Origin: Alphaproteobacteria bacterium
Lineage (GTDB): Bacteria; Pseudomonadota; Alphaproteobacteria; Caulobacterales; Caulobacteraceae
Assembly: GCA_018821435.1 (NCBI GenBank)
Contig: JAHJME010000034.1
Coordinates: 1-64,000, forward strand
Direction of reading: 5' to 3'
DNA: 64,000 nucleotides
Position 1 is the stretch's first letter. Each line of letters opens with the position of its first letter. The translations under genes were made by a program, and so were the position numbers. Of the stretch, positions 23,120 to 31,662 are shown one piece after another. The notes under the pieces were generated by a model that saw only the letters and a program-made list of their open reading frames with translations, was not told the origin of the DNA and searched no databases.

Positions 23120-25585
23120 CTACGCTGCAACCGCTAGCCAATCATCATTAGTCGCATCAAACATCAGCAGCTTGGCCTCCTCGTCAAAAAGCCATTCGCG
23201 AGTATGTTGCGCATCAAGACCGCCTTCGATCACACGGAACCTTCGAATAATCTCTTCGCGGACGCCGACATGAGGCCCAGGAATTTCGACATGTTCTTCA
23301 GTGACTAGTCGGTTGAGCGCGGGTTCGCGGGAAGCTGCCGACACGTGCAGTCTAATAACTTCGCTTGCCTCACCCGGCGCGCTTTCTATGACACGCCGCG
23401 CGTCGGCCACGCGATTGTCGCGAAGTTTCATAAGCGCAAGCGCCGAGGCCATGTAGCGCCGCACACGCGGAATTTCAGCAGTCTGGCCAAGGTTAAGCAC
23501 CTTGGTAGCCCCGGCGGTGTCTCCGAGTTTTTCCATGCAAAGTGCAGTGATTAGAGTTCCCGCCCACTCAGTTTGCCTCACGGGCCTCTGCGAGGAGTGC
23601 AGAAGATCTAGCGCATCTTGGTAACGTCCCAATAGGTACAATGACGAAGCCTTTTCCACGCGTGCTTGGTGGTGGCCCGGCGACATTCCCAATACGTTGT
23701 CCAATTGCTCTAGCGCCAGGTCTGGCTGACCCATTCTATTTAAGACACGCGCCGTTTCAACGGCAACTCGAAGATTGCGCGGGCTCCTGAGCAGCAATTT
23801 GTCATAGATTGCTAGCGCGCCGTGCCAATCTCCCCTTCGGGCCGCAACAGCCGCTGTGCCCATACTAATTTGATGTTCCTCGGGGAACTTTGAACCCGCA
23901 TCAGAGTAGAATTTACCCGCCTCCTCATACCGACCTTGCTGCAGAAGAATGCGCCCCTTCCCTGCGTATGCGGTTTCTATAAAAGGAAATTGATCTATCG
24001 TCTTTTCATATACGTTTAGCGCCTCGATAAGGTCGCCGTTTCTACGCAACGCCTCCGCATACCCACAATGAATAGCCGGCTCGCCTGGATATAATCCAAT
24101 AAGTTTTCTATATTCACTAATCGCGCGAGGTAAATCGCCCTGCTCTCGATAAACAGAAGCAATGCCATGCAATGCGAACAAGTCTCCCGCAGAAGCTTTG
24201 AGAGCGCCGTTCAACGCAGCTAGGGCTTCCGAGAACCGCCCCATTTCCGTGAGCACGGAGGCGCGACCAGAAGCGACGGCAGAACTTCCAGGAAACCGCT
24301 CATGGGCTTCCTCGTAGGTTGCGAGCGCGGTTTCCAGATCACCAAACTCTCGATGAACTTCAGCTACACCCGTCCAAAAGAAATGCTCGTCTTCATCCCC
24401 GACGAATTTCTCTCGCCCCGCGTCGTAGGCTTGCAAGGCCCCTTCCAGGTCGCCCATCCGGCGAAGCGTTCTGGCCAAATTGCTTGCGACAAAGGCCGGA
24501 TAAGACGGCTCCGCCACTGCTAAAGCGGCTTGCGCCTCGTTGTACCGCCCCAATGTCACCAGCGCGTCGGCCAACTGACCCTGCGCCCAGGCGTCTTCTG
24601 GATGAAGCTCAACAGCCCTGTTCGACCATTCGTAGTGAAGATCGGACAATCCAATACGCTTTGCCTCTTGGGCAAGCCTGCAGAGGGATTTAACGGCAAA
24701 GTCGCCGCCGCCTGCTTCTTGGCGCGCTATCAACTGATCTACGTACTGACGTGCCCTATTTAGGTCGCCCCGGCGCAACAGTCCGACAATATGTCGCTGC
24801 TCGGCTAACACGACTTCGAACTGGCTGCGCCCGCCAACTGCATCGGGCTCGTCGTAACCTTGGTCTTGCTCCGCCTCAACGACGAACTCTGGCTTCTTCC
24901 TCCGCGGCGAGTTAACGAGCCACTGAACGATCGCAGCCTGCGCGTTCGGTACTACCCCGCGCAAAACCCCTTGCGCGTGCAAGAGCGCGAACTTCGTATC
25001 CTTGCCATCGGCCAGGGCGGTGGCGAGTTCGTAGAACATTCCACGGCCAATAGCGGCCTCAAGCAACATTGGCCGATCAGCCGCCGGCAAAACGTCGTGG
25101 CTGATTGCGTCGAACCGCTCTCGGATATGAGCAATCCCCCCCTGCAGTCTCAGCACTTCGCTTAGGACATCTCCAATGCGGCCCCGCGTTTCCGTGTTGG
25201 CGTAGATCGCTACCCGATTGTGCTCGGGGAGTGGGGTAGCTGAGAATTGCCACAAGCAATACTTTTGGGTTGTCCGGTGCTGAAGGAGGTGTTCGGCGCA
25301 CTCTTCGAGTTCCGCTAAATTCTCCTCGGGCTCCTCAGGATCAATGATGATCAGTAGGAAACGCAGCGCCCTGTCCCGAGCCCAAACATCATCCGCCAGC
25401 GCCTGTATCGCCTGCGTCGTTTGGGCCGTCGTCGCCTCTATGTCATTCGCGTCAGCGAAGAGAACCGATGCTTCTTGCCGAGATAGCGTGACCGGGGCAC
25501 GGCCACCACCGCCGAACGACACCTCCACACCTTTGCCGGAGGGGCGGAAGGCTGCGCCGACCTGAGCAGATGTCCAGACCTGCAA
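23120..25585 (-). CDS. TPR-repeat protein with unrecognised N-terminal domain
   Basis: An 821-residue cytoplasmic protein. Residues about 1-190 form a mixed domain I cannot place ('ALRFLLIIIDPEEPEENLAE', 'CLWQFSATPLPEHNRVAIYA'). Residues about 265-770 are a long TPR-type solenoid with roughly 12 to 14 helix pairs ('DAWAQGQLADALVTLGRYNE', 'GDLPRAISEYRKLIGLYPGE'). The start is TTG 25585, directly after the TAG of the upstream gene, with AGGAG at proper spacing, so the two are translated as a coupled pair. The G+C content is clearly lower than its neighbours' (for example 28 of 60 bases at 23941-24000). There is no signal peptide. TPR solenoids usually assemble complexes, and here the likely partner is the zinc-ribbon protein. 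Confidence 0.7.
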   Translation of the reverse strand: MQVWTSAQVGAAFRPSGKGVEVSFGGGGRAPVTLSRQEASVLFADANDIEATTAQTTQAIQALADDVWARDRALRFLLIIIDPEEPEENLAELEECAEHLLQHRTTQKYCLWQFSATPLPEHNRVAIYANTETRGRIGDVLSEVLRLQGGIAHIRERFDAISHDVLPAADRPMLLEAAIGRGMFYELATALADGKDTKFALLHAQGVLRGVVPNAQAAIVQWLVNSPRRKKPEFVVEAEQDQGYDEPDAVGGRSQFEVVLAEQRHIVGLLRRGDLNRARQYVDQLIARQEAGGGDFAVKSLCRLAQEAKRIGLSDLHYEWSNRAVELHPEDAWAQGQLADALVTLGRYNEAQAALAVAEPSYPAFVASNLARTLRRMGDLEGALQAYDAGREKFVGDEDEHFFWTGVAEVHREFGDLETALATYEEAHERFPGSSAVASGRASVLTEMGRFSEALAALNGALKASAGDLFALHGIASVYREQGDLPRAISEYRKLIGLYPGEPAIHCGYAEALRRNGDLIEALNVYEKTIDQFPFIETAYAGKGRILLQQGRYEEAGKFYSDAGSKFPEEHQISMGTAAVAARRGDWHGALAIYDKLLLRSPRNLRVAVETARVLNRMGQPDLALEQLDNVLGMSPGHHQARVEKASSLYLLGRYQDALDLLHSSQRPVRQTEWAGTLITALCMEKLGDTAGATKVLNLGQTAEIPRVRRYMASALALMKLRDNRVADARRVIESAPGEASEVIRLHVSAASREPALNRLVTEEHVEIPGPHVGVREEIIRRFRVIEGGLDAQHTREWLFDEEAKLLMFDATNDDWLAVAA

Positions 25586-26485
25586 CTAGCGCTCCTGAAC
25601 GTCGATGCCGCGCTTTTCAAGGCGGGCCCTAACGGATTTCCACAGAGCCTTATCCTCTCGGGACATTGGCGTCACCCCCGTCACCTTGGCGATGGAGCTT
25701 ATCCCGAGCTTGCCGAATATGTGCACCTCGATAAATTCAGCTGTGGCACCGCTAAGATCGAGCAGAATGTTCTGATGGTCCTCAGGCTTGGTAGCGGGCC
25801 CAATTTGTTTGTGCAGCTTTGCCATAGCCAGTTCGTGGCGCGCCGCCCAAGTAGCCCGGTACCCAGCGGGAACAGGGGCGGCTAGGCGAAACCCTCGCTT
25901 CTCGGCGAATTCAAGGGAGTTGCTTTCGAAGACCGACGCGCGAAGCTCGATCATCCGATCCTTTAACGTAATGAAGAACGTGCCGTAATGCGTGTCACCG
26001 ACATCATCTAAACTCAAAAGCGCGAATAAAATCTCGCTTTCATAGTACGGAAACATTGCCGCATCTACTTGCGGTCGGATCTTGTCCCATTGGTTGTCCT
26101 TCGGAGCCCTCACACCGGCACGAACTTGTCTGTGAAAACTCACATAAAAGTTGCTGTCCGAGCGCGACAGGCTGTCGAGAGTTCCAATGTCACGGCCAAC
26201 CACAGCGACCGACTTACGAACATGGTCGGTGAAAGCTGCCAGCTGCAGTTGGGTTCCAAGAGAAATCGCTGCCTTAGCTGCGCTGTTAGTTCTGGCATGC
26301 AGGGCGGCTATTTCATCGGCTTGCAACGCTTGGCGAACGTTAGGGTATCCAAGCGACCAGCCGCACTCACACAGGTGCTCATGGAGTGCGTTTTCGACAT
26401 CGCAGTTCGGACATTTGTTCAACGGTACGCGCAATCCCAGGGGGCGCGAGAGGCGAGTTGCCTCGATTAGGTAGTGCTGTGCCAA
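25586..26485 (-). CDS. zinc-ribbon protein, first gene of lower-GC operon
   Basis: A 299-residue protein starting at TTG 26485, with GGGGGAG 7 bases upstream. Residues 25-41 hold a zinc ribbon (Cys25, Cys28, Cys39, Cys41: CPNC...CECGW). A helical middle follows, then a conserved-looking core: 'PYYESEILFALLSLDDVGD', 'HYGTFFITLKDRMIELRASV', 'ATWAARHELAMAKLHKQI' and 'EFIEVHIFGKLG'. The 'YG...LK....R.S' run is loosely like ADP-ribosyltransferase-type domains in some toxins, but I cannot support that. Its TAG is followed directly by the start of the TPR gene. Both genes have lower G+C than the host and no recognisable metabolic role, which suggests an acquired two-part system. Confidence 0.65.
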   Translation of the reverse strand: MAQHYLIEATRLSRPLGLRVPLNKCPNCDVENALHEHLCECGWSLGYPNVRQALQADEIAALHARTNSAAKAAISLGTQLQLAAFTDHVRKSVAVVGRDIGTLDSLSRSDSNFYVSFHRQVRAGVRAPKDNQWDKIRPQVDAAMFPYYESEILFALLSLDDVGDTHYGTFFITLKDRMIELRASVFESNSLEFAEKRGFRLAAPVPAGYRATWAARHELAMAKLHKQIGPATKPEDHQNILLDLSGATAEFIEVHIFGKLGISSIAKVTGVTPMSREDKALWKSVRARLEKRGIDVQER

Positions 26486-26873
26486 GGCGGCGCTCCCCCG
26501 AGCAGCCTCTTCTACCGCAGCACGGCAAATCTAGCGCTGCCACCCGCGTCAAGGCAAGGCTCCCACTTCACAACCTAGACGCGGCATCCTTTTCCGAGAG
26601 CCTCCCTCAGAGCTTAGAACCCCTGACGTTCGCCCGCCGCACCCCTGGCTATGGCACCGCTGGACCTCCCCGGCCCAGAGGATCGACCTTACAATCTACG
26701 CGGCTCAAATGTTGTGCCTTCTGACCTGGTCGCTCACAGCGTGGCGCGGCCCGCCGATTTGGACGTGTGCGCGGGTATTTGATGGGGCTAAGTTTTGAGC
26801 CGGCGAGCAGACCCTCCCAACTTCGCCTTAGAGTCAGCTAGCGACCTCAGCCCCCACGCCTGACCGCCCGCCC
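26486..26873. other. 388-base gene-free region upstream of zinc-ribbon operon
   Basis: I see no convincing gene, tRNA or attachment site. It should contain the promoter of the minus-strand operon. A TTGACG on the minus strand (26552 down to 26547) is the only -35-like element noticed, and no good -10 follows. The composition changes back to host-like GC toward 26870. Confidence 0.45.
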
Positions 26874-28013
26874 TCAGTCCGCCCCAGCCTTCCCCTTCGC
26901 CGGCGCCGCGGCCTTCGCGGCCGCCGCCTCGGCCTCTTCCTTTTCCTTCTGCCGCGCGCCCGCCAGGATGCCCGGCAGGGCGTAGTTCCCTTCGTGGCAG
27001 GCGTACTCGTAGACGATGCCTTTCAGGGTGCTGAAGGTGTATTCGCCGCCCCAGGGCTTGTCCCACAGCTCCGGGTCTTCCAGCTGGAAGCGGTACAGGA
27101 TCTTGCTGGGCGAGAGCCGGGTGAACCACTCGGTCACCTTCAGCGTCTTCCACGATCCCATGAACTGCTGCGTCTCGGGGAGGTTGGTGGTCTCGACCAC
27201 CAGTGTGTCCCCCTCGTAGCGGCCGATGGAATCGCCCATCGCCGGGCGCAGGCCGTCGGTGCGGTGGCCGCCGGTCAGGCGGACGATCCGCGCGTCGTGG
27301 ATCATCTCGACATTGATCACCACCGCGTCGGGCGTCTGCACGATCTGATAGTTGTTGTTGTAATAGCCGTTCGGCAGCATCGGCGGCCCGGTGTTGCGGC
27401 CGAAGCCCGAGATGCAGCGCTCGCCCTGGCTGCGATTCTCATAGCTGTCGTAGATGTCGCGATAGCCGCCGCCCTTCGGCGCCGGCGCCCCCGCCTTGCG
27501 GGCCGGCGGCAGGCCGGTGTCCGTGGTCAGGATCGAGGTCCGGTACTGGCCGTTGATCTCCACCAGGTGCGTGCCCGGGTCGATCCAGAACGTGTTGTAG
27601 CCGCCCGTGTCGCCGCCGGCGGCGATGAAGTCGGGGCGGATCTCGACCAGCTTGCTGTCGGCCAGCTTGGCGTTGACCGCGGCGGTGGATTCGTCGGCGC
27701 TGGTGGGCGCGTCGGAATCGGCCAGCGCCTTGGCCCACAGCGCCTCCAGCGTGCTGGCTTCGGCCAGCGTCAGGTTGGCCTTGTCCGAGATGCGCTTGTT
27801 GCGGGTCAGCGGGGTGAGGGTGGCGTTGGACCAGTAGCCGGAGAGATCCGGCTGCCCCATGGCGTTCATGGGCCGCTTCCAGCCCGGCGGGGGCACGGAG
27901 GACTCGGGCGCCGCGACGGGCGCTTTCGTCGGCGGCGTCGCCGCATAGGCCGTGGGCGCAAGACAGACCGTCGCCAGCGCGGTCCCCAGAGCCAGAACAG
28001 TCAAGCGTCTCAT
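26874..28013 (-). CDS. secreted hypothetical protein, paralogue of 49405-50352
   Basis: A 379-residue exported protein with a signal peptide (MRRLTVLALGTALATVCLAPTAYA). The body shares long motifs with the gene at 49405: a 'YQIVQT' segment, 'EMIHDARIVRL', 'GRYEGDTLVVET' and the closing 'IVYEYACHEGNYALPGILAG'. The tail is a Lys/Glu/Ala-rich coil. Proteins with this ending are numerous in Caulobacterales, sphingomonads and Acidobacteria, and I know of no assigned function. It is divergent from ruvA. Confidence 0.7.
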   Translation of the reverse strand: MRRLTVLALGTALATVCLAPTAYAATPPTKAPVAAPESSVPPPGWKRPMNAMGQPDLSGYWSNATLTPLTRNKRISDKANLTLAEASTLEALWAKALADSDAPTSADESTAAVNAKLADSKLVEIRPDFIAAGGDTGGYNTFWIDPGTHLVEINGQYRTSILTTDTGLPPARKAGAPAPKGGGYRDIYDSYENRSQGERCISGFGRNTGPPMLPNGYYNNNYQIVQTPDAVVINVEMIHDARIVRLTGGHRTDGLRPAMGDSIGRYEGDTLVVETTNLPETQQFMGSWKTLKVTEWFTRLSPSKILYRFQLEDPELWDKPWGGEYTFSTLKGIVYEYACHEGNYALPGILAGARQKEKEEAEAAAAKAAAPAKGKAGAD

Positions 28014-28147
28014 GGCGTCAGCCTCCCCAAGCTTATTTTTATCGATGATAGTACGTTCCGCGATTGACGCACGGGCAAGATCGTCGGCCCGGCGGGCGGC
28101 ATAAGCTCCGCATGTTCCCTGCGAGTCCCCGCTGCGGTACTCCTCCA

Positions 28148-28162
28148 GAACACATGCCGAAC
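28148..28162. promoter_or_regulatory. LexA (SOS) box upstream of ruvA
   Basis: GAAC-ACATGCC-GAAC, the reverse-complement form of the alphaproteobacterial LexA box, lies 11 bases before the ruvA start codon at 28174. This places ruvAB under direct SOS control, as known for ruv genes in Caulobacter. A site this close to the start implies a short leader. Confidence 0.8.
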
Positions 28163-28173
28163 GTGATTCGCAG

Positions 28174-28788
28174 ATGATCGGCCGCCTGCGCGGCGCCGTC
28201 GCCGAGATCGGCGAAGAGGACGCGCTCATCGACGTGATGGGCGTGGGCTATGTCGTGCGCTGCGGCAGCCGCACCCTGTCGCGCCTGCCCGAGATCGGCG
28301 GCGAGGCGCTGCTGCACGTGGAAAGCCACTTCGGCGAGCAGACCGGCCTGACCCTCTACGGCTTCCTGGCCCGCGAGGATCGCCAGGCGTTCGTGCTGCT
28401 GCGGACCATCCAGGGCGTCGGCCCCAAGGCGGCCCTGGCCGTCCTCGACGTCCTGCCGCCGGGCGAACTGGCCGGCGCCGTGGCCCGCGACGACAAGGCC
28501 GCCGTCGCCCGCGCCTCCGGCGTCGGGCCGAAGCTGGCGCTGCGCATCGTCACCGAGCTCAAGGGCAAGCCGATCACCGACGGCCCGGTCGCCGCCTTCC
28601 ACGGCCAGATCCACGCGGCCCAGCCGATGAAGGCCTCGGCCTCGGGCGAAGCCGTCGCCGCGCTGATGGGCCTGGGCGTCGCCGAACCCGCCGCCCGTCG
28701 CCACGTCGAAGCCGCCGCCATCCGCCTGGGCGAAGACGCCGACCCCTCCGCCCTGATCAAGGCCGCCCTGCAGGAGCTGGGGCGGTGA
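28174..28788 (+). CDS. ruvA: Holliday junction branch migration protein RuvA
   Basis: A 204-residue protein of normal length. The N-terminal OB fold begins MIGRLRGAVAEIGEEDALID. Two helix-hairpin-helix motifs follow ('LLRTIQGVGPKAALAVLDVL' and 'ARASGVGPKLALRIVTELK'). Domain III near the C-terminus ('AVAALMGLGVAEPAARRHVE') contacts RuvB. RuvA holds the four-way junction as a tetramer and loads the RuvB motor. A LexA box directly precedes it, and ruvB follows after a repeat-containing gap of 157 bases. Confidence 0.97.
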   Translation: MIGRLRGAVAEIGEEDALIDVMGVGYVVRCGSRTLSRLPEIGGEALLHVESHFGEQTGLTLYGFLAREDRQAFVLLRTIQGVGPKAALAVLDVLPPGELAGAVARDDKAAVARASGVGPKLALRIVTELKGKPITDGPVAAFHGQIHAAQPMKASASGEAVAALMGLGVAEPAARRHVEAAAIRLGEDADPSALIKAALQELGR

Positions 28789-28804
28789 GGGCAGCGCGCG
28801 GCCC

Positions 28805-28920
28805 CAGCGCCCCCTCCACCCTTCGGGTCCCCCTCCCCCGCTTCGCAGGGGAGGTACGTTCAACGCGAACCTCCCCCGTTCACGGGGGAGGGGGACCACG
28901 AAGTGGTGGAGGGGGCGCTG
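28805..28920. repeat. composite hairpin repeat between ruvA and ruvB
   Basis: The outer arms are a perfect 16-base inverted repeat (CAGCGCCCCCTCCACC 28805-28820 and its complement 28905-28920). Inside are two further C/G-run hairpins: one around 28831-28853, and one (CTCCCCCG...CGGGGGAG) at 28871-28890. This CCCTCC/CCCCTCCCCCG type is a dispersed palindromic unit in many GC-rich alphaproteobacteria. A related small hairpin occurs at 39416-39447. It ends 25 bases before ruvB and could reduce read-through or stabilise RNA ends. Confidence 0.8.
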
Positions 28921-28945
28921 ACGCCGCACGGCGCTTGGTGGCCCC

Positions 28946-29971
28946 ATGACCCGCATCATCTCCGGCGAACCCCAGCCGTTCGAGCCCGCCGACAAGGCGC
29001 TGCGGCCCCAGACGCTGGCCGAGTTCGTCGGCCAGGAGCAGGCCAAGGGGAACCTCCGCGTCTTCATCGAGGCCGCCAAACAGCGCGAGGAGGCCCTGGA
29101 CCACGTGCTGCTGTTCGGGCCGCCCGGCCTGGGCAAGACCACCCTGGCCCAGATCGTCGCCCGCGAGCTGGGGGTGAACTTCCGCGCCACATCCGGCCCG
29201 GTGCTGGCCAAGGCCGGCGACCTGGCCGCCATCCTGACTAACCTCGAACCGCGCGACGTGCTGTTCATCGACGAGATCCACCGCCTGCCGGCCAACGTCG
29301 AGGAGATCCTCTACCCGGCGATGGAGGACCACGTCCTGGACCTGGTGATCGGCGAGGGGCCGTCGGCGCGTTCGATCCGCATCGATCTGGCGCCCTTCAC
29401 CCTGGTGGCGGCGACCACGCGGGCGGGCCTGCTGGCCACGCCGCTGCGCGACCGGTTCGGCATTCCGATCCGCCTGGAGTTCTACACCCACGCCGAGCTG
29501 CAGAAGGTGCTGCTGGGGGCGTCGGTGAAGATGGGGACCAACCTGTCGCCCGACGGCGCCGCCGAGATCGCCACCCGCGCCCGGGGCACGCCCCGCGTGG
29601 CCGGCCGCCTGCTGCGCCGGGTCCGCGACTTCGCCCTGGCCGACGGCGCCGAGGTGATCGACCGCAAGGCCGCCGCCTCGGCCCTGGCCCGCCTGGACGT
29701 GGACGAGCACGGCCTGGACGCCCTGGACCGCCGCTACCTGCGCGCCCTGATCGAGAACTACGCCGGCGGCCCGGCGGGGGTTGAGACCCTGGCCTATGCG
29801 ATCGCCGAGGCTCGCGACGCGGTCGAGGACGTGATCGAGCCGTTCCTGCTGCAGCAGGGCTTCATCCAGCGCACCCCGCGCGGCCGCATGGCCTGCGCGA
29901 AGGCCTACGCGCACCTGGGCCTGATCGCGCCCAGGACCATCCCCACCGGCGGCGGGGACCTGTTCGAATGA
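28946..29971 (+). CDS. ruvB: Holliday junction branch migration DNA helicase RuvB
   Basis: A 341-residue AAA+ motor. Walker A is 'GPPGLGKT' (58-65), Walker B 'LFIDEIH' (about 106-112), sensor-region 'ATTRAGLL', and 'LRDRFGIPIRLEFY' the Arg-finger region. A winged-helix DNA domain closes the protein ('PFLLQQGFIQRTPRGRMA'). With RuvA it drives branch migration before RuvC cutting. Its stop overlaps the start of ybgC by 4 bases, so ruvB and the Tol-Pal genes form one transcript unit. Confidence 0.98.
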   Translation: MTRIISGEPQPFEPADKALRPQTLAEFVGQEQAKGNLRVFIEAAKQREEALDHVLLFGPPGLGKTTLAQIVARELGVNFRATSGPVLAKAGDLAAILTNLEPRDVLFIDEIHRLPANVEEILYPAMEDHVLDLVIGEGPSARSIRIDLAPFTLVAATTRAGLLATPLRDRFGIPIRLEFYTHAELQKVLLGASVKMGTNLSPDGAAEIATRARGTPRVAGRLLRRVRDFALADGAEVIDRKAAASALARLDVDEHGLDALDRRYLRALIENYAGGPAGVETLAYAIAEARDAVEDVIEPFLLQQGFIQRTPRGRMACAKAYAHLGLIAPRTIPTGGGDLFE

Positions 29972-30420
29972 GCGGACCGCCCGAACCCTCCGCCGGCTGG
30001 CTGGACGGCCGCGAGCATCAGTTGCCGGTGCGCATCTACTACGAGGACACCGACTTCACCGGCATGGTCTACCACGCCAACTACCTGCGCTATTTCGAGC
30101 GGGGGCGGAGCGACTTCTTCCGGGTGGTGGGGATCAGCCACACCGCCCTGCTGGACCTGCCGGAGCCGACGGCGTTCACGATCGTCCGCATCGAATTGGA
30201 CTACAAGCGCGCCGCCCGCGTGGACGACGCCCTGCTGGTGCGCACCACCTATGACGACGTGAAGGGCGCCCGCCTGCTGGTCAGCCAGCGCATCACCCGC
30301 GGGGACGAGCTGATCGCCCAGGCCACGGTCCAGGCGGTCTGCATCGACATGAAGGGCCGGGCCATCAGGCCCCCGCGCGACATGGTCGATCTGCTCAGGC
30401 CCTACTTCAGCACGCCATAA
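29968..30420 (+). CDS. ybgC: YbgC acyl-CoA thioesterase of the Tol-Pal cluster
   Basis: A 150-residue hotdog thioesterase. The active-site run 'YYEDTDFTGMVYHANYLRYF' carries the catalytic Asp29 and the HAN motif, and 'ERGRSDFFR' follows. It should hydrolyse acyl-CoA or acyl-ACP thioesters at the inner membrane face. It is the usual first gene of Tol-Pal operons and here overlaps ruvB by 4 bases. The usual role in envelope upkeep is inferred from the operon. Confidence 0.93.
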   Translation: MSGPPEPSAGWLDGREHQLPVRIYYEDTDFTGMVYHANYLRYFERGRSDFFRVVGISHTALLDLPEPTAFTIVRIELDYKRAARVDDALLVRTTYDDVKGARLLVSQRITRGDELIAQATVQAVCIDMKGRAIRPPRDMVDLLRPYFSTP

Positions 30421-30471
30421 GATCGCCACCGACAGCCGTCACCCACGACCGGACACACTACAGGAGACAAG

Positions 30472-31173
30472 ATGGACCCGGCCGCCGCCGTCACGCCCGA
30501 GAGTTTCGACCTACTCAGCATCTTCGTCCGCGCCGATTGGGTCGTGAAGCTGGTGATGATCGGGCTGGCGATCTCGTCCCTGTGGTCCTGGACCATCATC
30601 CTGGACAAGGCGTTCCGCTTCGCCGCCCTGAACCGCGAGGCCAACACATTCGAGGATCAGGTCGCCTCGGGCCAGAGCCTGGAGGACGTCGCCGCCGCCG
30701 CCGGCGAGCGCCCCGCCCACGCCCTGCCCCGCATGCTGCAGGGCGCGCTGAAGGAATGGCGCGAGGCCCGGCTGAAAGGTCCCGCCACCGAGGGCCAGAT
30801 CGCCTTCCTGATCCAGCGCATCGACCGCCACCTCGACGCCACCATCGCCCGCGAGAGCGCCCGCGTGGAAACCGGCCTGGGCGTCCTGGCCATCGTCGCC
30901 ACCGCGTCGCCTTTCGTGGGGCTGTTCGGCACGGTCTGGGGTATCATGGGGTCGTTCCAGGCGATCGCCATCCAGAAGAACACCTCCCTGGCCATCGTCG
31001 CCCCGTCGATCGCCGAAGCCCTCCTGGCCACCGCCATCGGCCTCGCCGCCGCCATCCCGGCTTACATCTTCTACAACGCGTACTCGACGGCTGCGGGCAA
31101 GTACGCCGGCCGGCTCGAGAGCTTCGCCGACGACCTCTCCACCGCGATCCAGCGTCGCCTGGCGGGGAGCTGA
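30472..31173 (+). CDS. tolQ: Tol-Pal motor subunit TolQ
   Basis: A 233-residue inner-membrane protein of the MotA/TolQ/ExbB family. Three membrane spans are visible: near residues 23-45, about 140-162 ('VATASPFVGLFGTVWGIMGS') and about 180-203 ('IAEALLATAIGLAAAIPAYI'). A large cytoplasmic loop lies between spans one and two. TolQ with TolR uses the proton gradient to energise TolA during outer-membrane constriction at division. CAGGAGACAAG gives a good ribosome site. Confidence 0.97.
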   Translation: MDPAAAVTPESFDLLSIFVRADWVVKLVMIGLAISSLWSWTIILDKAFRFAALNREANTFEDQVASGQSLEDVAAAAGERPAHALPRMLQGALKEWREARLKGPATEGQIAFLIQRIDRHLDATIARESARVETGLGVLAIVATASPFVGLFGTVWGIMGSFQAIAIQKNTSLAIVAPSIAEALLATAIGLAAAIPAYIFYNAYSTAAGKYAGRLESFADDLSTAIQRRLAGS

Positions 31174-31176
31174 GCG

Positions 31177-31662
31177 ATGGCGCTATCGGCCAACGACGCC
31201 TTCGCGGCCGGGGGCGGCCGGCGCCGGCGACGCCGCCCCCGGCGCGGCGCCCTGAGCGAGATCAACGTGACCCCGCTGGTCGACGTGATGCTGGTGCTGC
31301 TGATCATCTTCATGATCTCCGCGCCCCTGCTGACCGCCGGCGTGCCCGTCGAGCTGCCCAAGACCGAAGCCGGCGCGATGCAGGACGTGCCTGACCCGAT
31401 CACCATCTCGATCCGCGCCGACGGCCGCCTGTACGTGGGTGACAACGAGGTCCCCTTCGCCAACCTGTCCCCGCGTCTCAAGGAGATGGCGTCGGACAGC
31501 ACGCGGCCGATCTATGTGCGCGCCGACGGCAAGGCCAGCTACGAGATCGTCGCCCGGGTGATGGCCTCGCTGTCCACGTCCGGCTTCACCTCGATCAACC
31601 TGATCACCGAGACCGGCGGCCCGTCGTCCGGCGCCGCCGACAAGGAGGAGGCCGCGCCGTGA
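31177..31662 (+). CDS. tolR: Tol-Pal motor subunit TolR
   Basis: A 161-residue protein of the ExbD/TolR family. A very basic N-terminus (GRRRRRRPRRGA) precedes one membrane segment containing the proton-path Asp36 in 'NVTPLVDVMLVLLIIFMI', and a periplasmic domain follows. It begins three bases after the tolQ stop and overlaps tolA by 4 bases. Together with TolQ it forms the ion-driven stator. Confidence 0.96.
   Translation: MALSANDAFAAGGGRRRRRRPRRGALSEINVTPLVDVMLVLLIIFMISAPLLTAGVPVELPKTEAGAMQDVPDPITISIRADGRLYVGDNEVPFANLSPRLKEMASDSTRPIYVRADGKASYEIVARVMASLSTSGFTSINLITETGGPSSGAADKEEAAP

Noticed and set aside
26547..26552. TTGACG as -35 of the zinc-ribbon operon
   Set aside because: No acceptable -10 element at 16-18 bases, so it is not listed as a promoter.
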